Source of the DNA: Planotetraspora kaengkrachanensis
Lineage (GTDB): Bacteria; Actinomycetota; Actinomycetes; Streptosporangiales; Streptosporangiaceae
DNA length: 64,000 nt
Direction of reading: 5' to 3'
NCBI RefSeq assembly: GCF_016862895.1
Contig: NZ_BONV01000035.1
Span: 62,001-126,000, forward strand
Below, in pieces: positions 45,159 to 54,298 of the stretch. The notes below the pieces were generated by a model. It did not search any database. It saw only the letters and a program-made list of their open reading frames with translations, and was not told the DNA's origin. The stretch's first letter is position 1. Every line of letters begins with the position of its first letter. Position numbers and translations under genes: made by a program.

Positions 45159-45193
45159 ATGTGAGGTGCTTCACATCGCGTTCCTGTCAGGAA
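45159..45193 (+). promoter_or_regulatory. Palindromes and possible ECF41 promoter upstream of the flavoprotein gene
   Basis: ATGTGA (45159-45164) and TCACAT (45171-45176) form an inverted repeat, and TTCCTG-T-CAGGAA (45181-45193) a second one. TGTCAGG (45185-45191) partly matches the TGTCACA -35 box known for ECF41 promoters, with CGGT about 15 bp later instead of the expected CGTC. The match is suggestive only. Confidence 0.35.
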
Positions 45194-45246
45194 ACGGCGG
45201 GCCGCCCGGTTCATGTGGCAAACCCGCGCAAGACAGGAGCAAGGGA

Positions 45247-46443
45247 ATGCAGCACCGCATCGTCGTCCTCGGAGCCGGATACACCGGAGCCATCGCCGCC
45301 GGCCGCCTCGCCAAGCGGCTCCGCCGCGAGGACGTCGCCATCACCCTCGTCAACGCCGAGCCCGACTTCGTCGAACGCGTCCGCATGCACCAGCTGGCGA
45401 CCGGCCAGGACCTCAAGCCCCGGCCATTCAGTGAGATGTTCGCGGGCACCGGCGTCGAACTGAGGCTCGCGAAAGTCACCGGCGTCGACGTCGACCGCAA
45501 GACCGTCGCCGTCGTCGACGCGAACGGCGCCGAAGAACTCGCCTACGACACGCTCGTCTACGCCCTCGGCAGCGGCTGGAACGCCCAAGGCGTCCCCGGG
45601 ACCGCCGAGCACGCCTATGAGATCGCCGGCCGCCCCGGAGCACTCCGGCTGCGCGAGCGCCTGGCCCGCCTCGACGCCGGGCAGACCGTGGTCGTCGTCG
45701 GCGGCGGCCTCACCGGCCTGGAGGCCGCGACCGAGATCGCCGAGGCCCGCCCGGACCTCGACGTCGCCCTCGCGGCCCGCGGCGGCCTCGGCGACTGGCT
45801 CTCGCCCAAGGGCCGCGAGCACCTGCGGAAGGTCTTCGGCAGGCTCGGGATCACCGCGCATGAGCACGCCGCCGTCACCGCGGTCGAAGCCGACCGCGTC
45901 GCCACCGCCGACGGCAAGGCCATCCCGGCCGCGGTCGCCGTGTGGACCACCGGCTTCGCGGTCCACCCGATCGCGAAGGCGACCGCCCTGGAGGTCACCG
46001 ATATCGGCCAGATCGTGGTTGACGGGACCATGCGCTCGGTCTCGCACCCGGACGTGTACGCCGTCGGCGACGCGGCCATGGTGATGGGCCCCGGGGACAA
46101 GCCGCTGCGGATGTCGTGCGCCTCGGGAAGTCCGACCGCGTGGCAGGCCGCCGACGCGATCGCGGCGCGCCTGACCGGCGGGAAGCTCCCGAACGTGCCG
46201 ATCCGCTACTTCAACCAGTGCATCTCTCTGGGCCGCAAGGAGGGCTTGATCCAGTACGTCACCGCCGACGATCGCGCCGTACGGGCGGTCCTGACCGGAC
46301 GGCTCGCCGCCCTCTACAAGGAGCTGATCTGCAAGGGCGCCGCCTGGAGCGTCGCCAACCCGACGCTCGGGCTGCCGACCCGACGCCACCGCGTCACGCG
46401 GGAGCAGGCCGCGGCGGGCTCGGCCGTCGAGGCGACGGCGTAG
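45247..46443 (+). CDS. FAD-dependent NAD(P)H oxidoreductase (NDH-2-like), ECF41 partner
   Basis: The 398-residue flavoprotein has an N-terminal FAD fold (IVVLGAGYTGAIAAGRLA), the NAD(P) fold VVVVGGGLTGLEAATEIAE and the FAD-ribityl site DVYAVGDAAMV. It resembles type II NADH dehydrogenases and their soluble relatives; membrane association is uncertain. ATG 45247 has AGGAG at 45235-45239. It follows the ECF41 sigma gene on the same strand and is its likely target. Confidence 0.88.
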   Translation: MQHRIVVLGAGYTGAIAAGRLAKRLRREDVAITLVNAEPDFVERVRMHQLATGQDLKPRPFSEMFAGTGVELRLAKVTGVDVDRKTVAVVDANGAEELAYDTLVYALGSGWNAQGVPGTAEHAYEIAGRPGALRLRERLARLDAGQTVVVVGGGLTGLEAATEIAEARPDLDVALAARGGLGDWLSPKGREHLRKVFGRLGITAHEHAAVTAVEADRVATADGKAIPAAVAVWTTGFAVHPIAKATALEVTDIGQIVVDGTMRSVSHPDVYAVGDAAMVMGPGDKPLRMSCASGSPTAWQAADAIAARLTGGKLPNVPIRYFNQCISLGRKEGLIQYVTADDRAVRAVLTGRLAALYKELICKGAAWSVANPTLGLPTRRHRVTREQAAAGSAVEATA

Positions 46444-46536
46444 AGCACGAAGCGAAGCGAGTGCCCTCGAGGCTGCCACGTCCCAGGCCGGCCCTCCTCG
46501 TGAACACCCCCTGAAGATCCGAACTCCGTACAGGCC

Positions 46537-47181
46537 CTAGTTGGCGAGGCCGCTTTCGTAGGCGTAGATGACGGCATGGATGCGGTCGCGGAGTTGGAGC
46601 TTGGCGAGGATGCGGCTGACGTGGGTCTTGACCGTGCCTTCACCGATGACGAGATGGTCGGCGATCTCCAGGTTGGACATGCCCTGGGCGATGAGTGAAA
46701 GAACGTCGCGTTCGCGGGACGTCAGGAGGGCCAGGCCTGAGCCGTCCGCCGGGCGCGGTGCCGTGTCGACGAAGTGCTTCACCAGGCGGCTGGTGACCGT
46801 GGGCGCGGCGACGTTCTGACCCGCGGCGACCGTGCGGATCGCGGCGACCAGGTCGGCCGCGAGGGTGTCTTTCAGCAGGAACCCCGCGGCACCCGCGTGC
46901 AGGCCCGCGTAGACGTATTCGTCCAGGTCGAAGGTGGTCAGGATGATCACATGCGGGCCGGACTCCGCGGAGCGCAGGCGGCGGGTCGCCTCGATGCCGT
47001 CGATCCCGGGCATCCGGACGTCCATGAGGACGACGTCAGGCGCCTCTTCGGCGGCGACCGACAGCACCGCGAGGCCGTCGGCGGCCTCACCGGCCACCCG
47101 GATGTCGTCGGTCTCGTCGAGGATCATGCGGAAGCCGGTGCGGACCAGGGCCTGGTCGTCGGCGATCACGACCCGGATCAT
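46537..47181 (-). CDS. NarL/LuxR family response regulator
   Basis: The 214-residue protein has a receiver domain (IADDQALVRTGF, phospho-acceptor Asp in VVLMDVRMPGIDG, Thr in ILTTFDLDEY, Lys in LLKDTLA) and a LuxR helix-turn-helix (LTSRERDVLSLIAQGMSNLEIADHL). It overlaps its kinase gene by 4 bases (47178-47181). The divergent efflux-like operon is its probable target. Confidence 0.92.
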   Translation of the reverse strand: MIRVVIADDQALVRTGFRMILDETDDIRVAGEAADGLAVLSVAAEEAPDVVLMDVRMPGIDGIEATRRLRSAESGPHVIILTTFDLDEYVYAGLHAGAAGFLLKDTLAADLVAAIRTVAAGQNVAAPTVTSRLVKHFVDTAPRPADGSGLALLTSRERDVLSLIAQGMSNLEIADHLVIGEGTVKTHVSRILAKLQLRDRIHAVIYAYESGLAN

Positions 47182-48485
47182 GCGGCCGCCACCGGCAGGA
47201 CCGTGGTGACCTCGAAGCCGCCGTGGTCGGCCGGTCCCGCCCGGAACGTCCCGCCCAGTGCGGCCACCCGTTCCGCGATGCCGCGCAGCCCGTTGCCGAA
47301 GACCGGTGTCCCCCCACCCGCGCCGGTATCGGCGACCCGGATGTGCAGGGTGTCGGGATTGAAGGACAGGTCCACGCTGCAGCGGCTGCCCGGCGGGGCG
47401 TGCTTCAAGGCGTTCGTGAGCGCCTCCTGGACGATCCGGTAGGCGGACAACTCGATGCCCGCGGGCAGCGTGGCGGGCTCGCCGATGATCGCGAACGTGA
47501 CCGGGGTTCCGCTGGACCGGACGCGCTCGATCAGGTCGGGGAGCGCGGCCAGGCTGGGCTGGGGAGCGAGCGACGGGTCGGCGCGTACCAGGCCGAGCAG
47601 GCGGCGCATCTCGGCCAGCGAGGCCCGTCCCGTAGTGATCACATTGGCCAGCGCGACCTCGCTGCGTTCCGGATGCCGGTGCAGAGCCGCCTGCGCCCCT
47701 TGGGCCTGGACGACCATCACGGAAAGGCCGTGCGCGACGACGTCATGGAGTTCGCGTGTGATCCGTCCGCGTTCGGTCGCGACGGCCAGGGCCGTCCGCT
47801 GCTCCTGTTCGCGTTCCAGGTCGGCCGCCCGTGCCTGCAGGACGGCCAGGTGGAAACGGCGGGTCCGGGCGTTGTCACCCGCGGCCCAGGCGATGCCCAG
47901 CAGCAGCGCTGGAACTACCGCATACGACAGCGCCTGCCACAGCACGTCCGCCAGCGGGTCCGCCAGAGCGAGTTTGTCGACAGGGCTCTTCGCCGGGTTG
48001 GTCTTCGCCAGGATGGTGAGTATTGGGGTGTCAATGAGAGGGCCGACCAGGCCGATGCCGACCAGCCCGGCTTCGAGGGTGACGAGCACCGCCAGCGACA
48101 GCCTGCGAGTGCCGGCGGCACTCGCCAGCGCGTACAGAACGACCAGAACGACCAGGTCGAGGGGCAGCAGATCGCTGCCAAGCATCGCTTTGGGACTCGG
48201 CGAGACCAGCATCATCGCCGGCCAGCCGAGAAGGTGCGAGGCCGCGCACGCTGTGGCTAGCAGCATCGCCGCCAGCGGCCACCGGTGCCGGGCGAAGACC
48301 GCCGCGACCGCGAGCAGGGCCGCCAGCCACCAGCAGAGAATCTGCAGTCGCCAGTCGTCCACCGACCCGTAGACGCTGATCATCTTGCGCTGGGCCGGCG
48401 TGTTGAAGAAGGGGTCGGCGCCCAGCAGCGCACTGGTCACGGCCAGCACGATGACCATGGCGCAGTCGCCCAGGAACGTGCGCAT
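47178..48485 (-). CDS. NarX/DesK-type sensor histidine kinase
   Basis: The 435-residue kinase has about five N-terminal membrane helices and no large external domain, so it probably senses within the membrane. It then has HisKA_3 (RGRITRELHDVVAHGLSVMVVQAQ, His phosphorylated) and HATPase_c (VQEALTNALKHA, GNGLRGIAERVAALGG). ATG 48485 is the only start that places the first helix at the N-terminus. It is coupled to the response regulator and divergent from the lipoprotein-led transporter operon; such layouts usually sense envelope stress or an antimicrobial. Confidence 0.9.
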   Translation of the reverse strand: MRTFLGDCAMVIVLAVTSALLGADPFFNTPAQRKMISVYGSVDDWRLQILCWWLAALLAVAAVFARHRWPLAAMLLATACAASHLLGWPAMMLVSPSPKAMLGSDLLPLDLVVLVVLYALASAAGTRRLSLAVLVTLEAGLVGIGLVGPLIDTPILTILAKTNPAKSPVDKLALADPLADVLWQALSYAVVPALLLGIAWAAGDNARTRRFHLAVLQARAADLEREQEQRTALAVATERGRITRELHDVVAHGLSVMVVQAQGAQAALHRHPERSEVALANVITTGRASLAEMRRLLGLVRADPSLAPQPSLAALPDLIERVRSSGTPVTFAIIGEPATLPAGIELSAYRIVQEALTNALKHAPPGSRCSVDLSFNPDTLHIRVADTGAGGGTPVFGNGLRGIAERVAALGGTFRAGPADHGGFEVTTVLPVAAA

Positions 48486-48596
48486 GGCGGCAGGGTATCC
48501 GCGCCGTAATGAAAAGCGGATCTGTCGTGAGATATACATCCGGGTCCGCCGGACGGCAGACGCGGCGGCCCGGGCGGCGCGTCCAGCCTTGGGAGC

Positions 48597-49151
48597 ATGA
48601 AACGCATCCTTGCCTGTACGGCCCTGGCCCTGGTGTGCATCACCGGGTGCTCGGCCGCCGGCGGCGCCGACAGTCCGTCCCCCTCGCCCAGTCAGAACAA
48701 CGTCCAGCGCTTGATGACGATCGGAAGGCAAATGGCCCAGTGCGCCCGGACCCACGGCCACCCGAACTTCCCCGACCCGGTCGTGAACGCCGAAGGCGAC
48801 GACATCGTCTTCAACCTTCCCGGTGGAAACGGCGATGTGAAGACCGTGTTCCGCTCGCTGGAGGGCTTCCCCGAGTGCAAGTCGCTCCTCAACCAGATGT
48901 CGGACGCATCCCCACCCAGGAAGAGCAGGCCGCCCCGAGTGGGGGACCCGGGTCCGAAGGACGTGCCCGCCCTGCGGAACTTGGCGAAATGCCTTCGCCA
49001 GCACGGACTTCCGGAGTGGCCCGATCCCAAGGCCGACGGGAGCTTCCCGCTGTCCGGGACGCCGCTGCAGGCCGAGGGCAAATCGAACCGCATCAGGACC
49101 GCCATGGTCGCGTGCGAGCAGTTCTGGTCCGGCAGGATCCTCAGCTCATGA
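48597..49151 (+). CDS. Lipoprotein with duplicated HGxPxxPDP motif
   Basis: The 184-residue protein has lipobox ITGC and a mature domain with two similar segments, QCARTHGHPNFPDP and KCLRQHGLPEWPDP, each beginning with a Cys and followed by an acidic stretch. Further Cys at FPECKSLL and VACEQFW make two disulphides likely. Such lipoproteins are commonly encoded with MacAB-like exporters in actinomycetes. Its stop overlaps the adaptor start (ATGA at 49148). The gap of 111 bp to the divergent kinase gene holds an ATCCGC/GCGGAT inverted repeat (48497-48521). Confidence 0.75.
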   Translation: MKRILACTALALVCITGCSAAGGADSPSPSPSQNNVQRLMTIGRQMAQCARTHGHPNFPDPVVNAEGDDIVFNLPGGNGDVKTVFRSLEGFPECKSLLNQMSDASPPRKSRPPRVGDPGPKDVPALRNLAKCLRQHGLPEWPDPKADGSFPLSGTPLQAEGKSNRIRTAMVACEQFWSGRILSS

Positions 49152-50235
49152 GGACCACGCGCGTGCTCGTTGTCGTCGCCGCGGTCGCGGCGGCCGGGAC
49201 CGGTGCCTGGGCGATCACCCGTCAGGATCCTGCCGCTCCCAAGGTGAGCGGATCGCCAGTGGCCGTCACGTCGGTGACGGTCGGCCGGGGTGACATCGTC
49301 GCCCGGATGCCGCTCGGGGGGACCCTCGGCTACGACGGGTCGTTCACGATCGTCAGCCAACTCCCGCCCGGAGTGATCACCTCGGTTCCCGCACCGGGTG
49401 CGGTGATCAAGCGCGGCGGCCGCCTGTTCGCCGTCGGGGCGGCGTCCACGGTCCTGCTGTATGGCCGGACGCCCGCCTACCGGGCTTTCGCACTGGGCAT
49501 GACCGACGGCGCCGACGTCAAGCAACTCGAACGCAACCTGGCCGCGCTGGGCATGGAACCGGGGACCGTGGACCGGCATTTCTCCGCCTCCACCGCGGCG
49601 GCCGTGCGGCGCTGGCAGAAGGCGCGCGGCCTGTCCTACGCGTCCCGGACGGGACGACTGGAGCCCGGCGACGTGATATTCCTGCCGGGGGCTGTGCGGG
49701 TCACGCAGATCCACAGCCCCGCGGGCGCTCTGGCCGGGCCGGGCGCTCAGGTGCTCGTGGTGAGCTCCACGACGAAGGTCGTCCGGGTCTCCCTGACGAC
49801 CGATCGGCGGTCGCAGGTGCATGTGGGAGACCGGGTCAGCGTCTCCCTTTACGGATCTTCACACACCTATGACGGGCGGATCCGTTCCATCGGGAAAGTG
49901 GCGACCGCGCCGCCCCAGCAGCAGCAGGGGCCGCCGGGTAGTGAGGGCCCGGCCACCATCCCGCTGACGATCAGCCTGGTCAAGCCGGGCAGAGAACTCG
50001 CCCAACTCGACCAGGCTCCGGTCAACGTCGACGTGATCAGCCAGCGGCGACAGGACGTGCTGACCGTCCCGGTCACCGCCCTGCTGGCCGGTTCCAACGG
50101 CGGTTACCAGGTCGCGGTGCTGGACGGCACCGCCCGCAGGCTCGTCCAGGTCGTGCCCGGGCTCTACGACGACCAGTCGGGAACCGTCGAGGTGACCGGC
50201 ATCGAGGAGGGCGCCAAGGTGGAGGTGCCCGTCTC

Positions 50236-50239
<4 letters not shown>
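49148..50239 (+). CDS. Membrane-fusion adaptor with peptidoglycan-binding domain
   Basis: The 363-residue protein has an N-terminal membrane anchor ([18 protein letters not shown]), a split HlyD-like lipoyl/beta-barrel region, an inserted PG_binding_1 domain ([40 protein letters not shown]) and a C-terminal barrel with [11 protein letters not shown]. This is the actinobacterial counterpart of MacA, reaching from the membrane into the wall. It is coupled by ATGA overlaps to the lipoprotein before it and the ATPase after it. Confidence 0.88.
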
Positions 50240-50957
<718 letters not shown>

Positions 50958-50961
<4 letters not shown>

Positions 50962-52142
50962 CCACGCCCGTCTCCCGGCTGCGCGCCGGTGACCTGGTGC
51001 CGCTGGCCACGGTCGGGCTGCGCAGCCGCAGGACGCGGACCGCGCTGTCGACGCTCGGCATCGCCATCGGCATCGCCGCGATCGTGGCAGTACTGGGCAT
51101 CACCCGCTCCAGCCAATCCGAACTACTCGACCGGATCGACCGTCTCGGCACCAACCTACTGACCGTGGCCGAACTCGGCGGCAACGAGGAACCACTACCA
51201 CCGACCGCGCGCACGAGCATCGCCCGCACCGACGGCGTCGAACACGTCACCGCCACCGCCCAACTCCACGACACCGGCGTCTACCGCAACGATCGCATCC
51301 CCGCCGGGCAGTCGGGCGGGATGGAGGTCCGGGTCACCGAAACGACGCTGCTGTCCACCCTGGACGGCCACCTCGCAGCTGGGAGGTTCCTCACCCCGGC
51401 CACCAGCGGCTACCCGGTCGTGGTGCTCGGCCACGGGGCCGCCGAGACGCTGGGCATCGCCCACCTGGATCCGGCCACCCGCGTCTGGCTCGGCGGCCGA
51501 TGGTTCACCGTCGCGGGCATCCTGCAGCCCGTCGAGCTCGCCCCCGAGATCGACCGGTCCGCGCTCATCGGCACCGGCATCGCCGCCTCACTCGGCTACA
51601 CCGGCCACCCCACCCTCCTCTACCTACGCGCGGCCACCGAACACGTCACGAAAACCGCAGGCCTGCTGGCCCGTGCCGTCAACCCCCAGTTCCCCCAGGA
51701 AGTCGCGGTCACCCGCCCGTCCGACGCGCTCGAATCGCGCTTGCTCGTCGCCGACTCCACCACGTCCCTCCTCCTCGGCCTGGGCACGGTCGCCTTGCTC
51801 GTCGGCGGCATCGGCATCGCGAACGTCATGGTCATCTCCGTGCTGGAACGCCGTACCGAGATCGGCCTGCGCCGCGCCCTCGGCGCCACCCGCCCGCACA
51901 TCGCCACCCAGTTCCTGCTCGAATCGCTGCTCCTGGCCACGCTCGGCGGCCTCACCGGGACGATCCTCGGCTCGGCCGCGACCTACATCACCGCGATCAA
52001 CCACCACTGGCACCCGCTCATCCCGCCCACGGGCATCGCCGCCGGCCTCGGAGCAGCCGTACTGATCGGCGCGCTCGCGGGCCTCTACCCGGCCACGCGA
52101 GCCGCCCGCCTCGCCCCGACCGACGCACTGCGCTCCGCCTGA
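50958..52142 (+). CDS. MacB/FtsX-type ABC transporter permease
   Basis: The 394-residue permease has one N-terminal helix after a cytoplasmic [25 protein letters not shown] motif, a large extracytoplasmic MacB_PCD domain of about 200 residues, and three C-terminal helices (FtsX domain, with [18 protein letters not shown] and [17 protein letters not shown]). It completes a lipoprotein/adaptor/ATPase/permease exporter and overlaps the ATPase gene by 4 bases. Substrates of such systems include peptides, lipids and antibiotics. Confidence 0.92.
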
Positions 52143-52243
52143 GCCATCGGCGATGTCCCGGACTCGGCCTGCCGGGCGATGACGCCTGCCACTCGCCCGG
52201 TTTTGCCTGATTTGCAGATATATGACGCTCTGTGTACCTTTGT

Positions 52244-52256
52244 GTATACGGTATAC
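52244..52256. promoter_or_regulatory. GTATACGGTATAC operator-like site
   Basis: Two GTATAC words (each palindromic) are separated by one base in an AT-richer patch of the gap between the ABC permease and the muramidase. The site lies 125 bp upstream of the muramidase start and may be its operator. Confidence 0.35.
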
Positions 52257-52380
52257 GCCGCTACGGGCTTTCGTTGTCCCAGCCGGCGCCGTTCGTCGCC
52301 CGGGCCGCGCGTCTTTTGCCGGCCGGCCCGCAGAGCACTTCCTGCCCGAATCCGTCGACCAGCCCAGCCTGGTAGGCGCC

Positions 52381-53136
52381 ATGAAAGCAAGGAGTCAATC
52401 TTTCATGCCCACCCATCGGATCCTCTCGCCCGTGCTTTCGCTCAAGATCCGGCTGAACCTCGCCGGCAGGCGTGTCCGCTCCGTCGTCGCCGGTATGAGC
52501 GTGGCCGTGTCTATGATCACGCCCGTCGTCGCTCTGACCGGCTCTGCGCACGCCACCTCGCTCACCTACGGCCAGGACGTCTCCGGCTACGAGTCGAACT
52601 ACGACTGGAGCGCCAGCCCGGCCAAGTTCGGCATCGTCAAGGCGACCGAGGGCCTGAACTTCCGCGACCCCTCCTTCGTCCGGCAGTGGCGGGAGTTGGC
52701 CGGCAAGGGCATCGTGCGCGGCGCCTATCACTACGGCCACCCGGGCGACGATCCCGTCGCCGAGGCGGACCACTTCCTGTCCGTGGTCAACGAGCAGCCC
52801 GCCAAGCGCGGAGACCTGTTGGTGCTGGACCTGGAGACCACCGACGGCGAGTCCGTCGCCCACGTCAACGCCTGGGCCAAGACGTGGCTGGCCCATGTGA
52901 AGGCCGAGACCGGTGTCGCCCCCATCTTCTACAGCGGTCGGGACTTCGCCGACACCTACGGCCACGGCCTGGCGGGCTATCCCCTGTGGGTGGCCGCCTA
53001 CGGCCCGGCTACGGAGCGTGTCGCACCGCCGGCCGACTGGAAGAAATGGATCATCCACCAGTACACCGACACTCCCATCGACCAGAATGTCTCTTCGCTG
53101 ACCCCGCAGCAGTTGCGCGCCCTCGGCCGTCGCTGA
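52381..53136 (+). CDS. Secreted GH25 muramidase (lysozyme)
   Basis: The 251-residue protein has a long N-terminal region with signal peptide (SVVAGMSVAVSMITPVVALT, cleavage near AHA) and one GH25 domain. The catalytic Asp and Glu are in YGQDVSGYES and LLVLDLETTDG; FGIVKATEG, RGAYHYGHP and the closing WIIHQYTD are conserved. It cleaves the muramic acid-glucosamine bond of peptidoglycan. There is no wall-binding repeat. Start: ATG 52381 with AAGGAG only downstream, so the alternative ATG 52405 (MPTHRIL), preceded by AGGAG, may be used instead. Confidence 0.9.
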   Translation: MKARSQSFMPTHRILSPVLSLKIRLNLAGRRVRSVVAGMSVAVSMITPVVALTGSAHATSLTYGQDVSGYESNYDWSASPAKFGIVKATEGLNFRDPSFVRQWRELAGKGIVRGAYHYGHPGDDPVAEADHFLSVVNEQPAKRGDLLVLDLETTDGESVAHVNAWAKTWLAHVKAETGVAPIFYSGRDFADTYGHGLAGYPLWVAAYGPATERVAPPADWKKWIIHQYTDTPIDQNVSSLTPQQLRALGRR

Positions 53137-53218
53137 TGGCGGGCACGGCATTCCGGCGTCTCGGCCACGCGGTGCACGGCGTCGCTCTCCGTGGATCGGG
53201 TTCCGTGCCTCGACGGTG

Positions 53219-54271
53219 TCAGGTGGCCGGGACGAGCATGGTCTTGATCGATGTCCTGGAGGCCATCGCGGTATAGCCCTGTGCGACGTCCTCCAGGGGA
53301 AGGACGTTGTCGAACACCACGCCGGGGTCGAGGGTTCCCGCTGTGATCCGCGAGATCAGGTCGGGGAGATGGCGGCGTACGGGGGCGATGGCGAGGCTCA
53401 GGCTGAGGTTGTGGATGAGGGGCTGGAAGAGCGGCAGCGTCGGCGCCGTGTGCGGCACGCCGACCGCGCCGATCGAGCCGCCGTCCCTGGCCATGCCGAT
53501 CGCCATGGCCCACGACTCCGGAGTGCCGACCGCCTCGATCACATGCCGCACCCCGAGGCCGCCGGTCTGCTCGCGCACCGCGGCGATCCCCTCATCGCCT
53601 CGCTCGGCGATGATGTCGGTCGCTCCGAAGGACTTGCCGATGGCGGCGCGGTCCGAGTGCCTGCTCATCAGGAAGATCCGGTCGGCACCGAGGACGGCCT
53701 TCGCGCCGAGCACGGCGCACAGCCCGACGGCGCCGTCGCCGATGACGGCGACCGTCGACCCCTCGGTGACACCTGCCATGACGGCTCCGTGCAGGCCGGT
53801 GCCCATCACATCCGAGGCGGCCAGGAGCGCGGGGTACAGCGACTCGTCGACGCCGCCCAGGCCTCCGGGCACCGCCACCAGGGTTCCGTCGGCCCACGGA
53901 ACCCGCACGGCCTCTCCCTGGCCGCCGTCGGTGCCCGGCGCGCCGAAGGTGCCGCCGTTCTCGCATGAGGTCTGGATTCCGTCCAGGCAGGCAGGGCAGG
54001 TGTTGTCGGACCACTTGAAGGGCGCGACGACCAGATCGCCGGGGCGGAAGGTGCGAACGTCGTCGCCGACCTCCTCCACGATGCCGATGAATTCGTGTCC
54101 CATCCGGGATCGTTCGGCACGGGTGATGACGCCGCGGTAGGACCACAGGTCCGACCCGCAGACGGCGGCACGCAGAACCCGGACGACGGCGTCGGTCGGT
54201 TCGGACACGGCGGCGTCGGGCACGTCGTCGACGACGACGTTGCCCGCGGACATGTAGAGCGCGGCGCGCAT
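53219..54271 (-). CDS. Zinc-dependent alcohol dehydrogenase (Tdh-like MDR)
   Basis: The 350-residue enzyme has the catalytic zinc site (AAVCGSDLWSYRG and GHEFIG), a structural-zinc-type CPACLDGIQTSC segment, and the NAD(P) loop VAVIGDGAVGLCAVLGAKAVLGA. It oxidises an alcohol or reduces an aldehyde. It starts 27 bp after the KPR-amidase fusion gene on the same strand and is probably co-transcribed. Both are divergent from the peptide importer operon, so the substrate may be a product of that pathway. Confidence 0.9.
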   Translation of the reverse strand: MRAALYMSAGNVVVDDVPDAAVSEPTDAVVRVLRAAVCGSDLWSYRGVITRAERSRMGHEFIGIVEEVGDDVRTFRPGDLVVAPFKWSDNTCPACLDGIQTSCENGGTFGAPGTDGGQGEAVRVPWADGTLVAVPGGLGGVDESLYPALLAASDVMGTGLHGAVMAGVTEGSTVAVIGDGAVGLCAVLGAKAVLGADRIFLMSRHSDRAAIGKSFGATDIIAERGDEGIAAVREQTGGLGVRHVIEAVGTPESWAMAIGMARDGGSIGAVGVPHTAPTLPLFQPLIHNLSLSLAIAPVRRHLPDLISRITAGTLDPGVVFDNVLPLEDVAQGYTAMASRTSIKTMLVPAT

Positions 54272-54298
54272 CGGGAAATCGCCTCCGTTGAGGGTTGA

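Noticed and set aside
37667-46443. A complete biosynthetic gene cluster
   Set aside because: No NRPS, PKS, terpene or RiPP core enzyme is present, so the trp-dioxygenase block is described only as a possible supply module.
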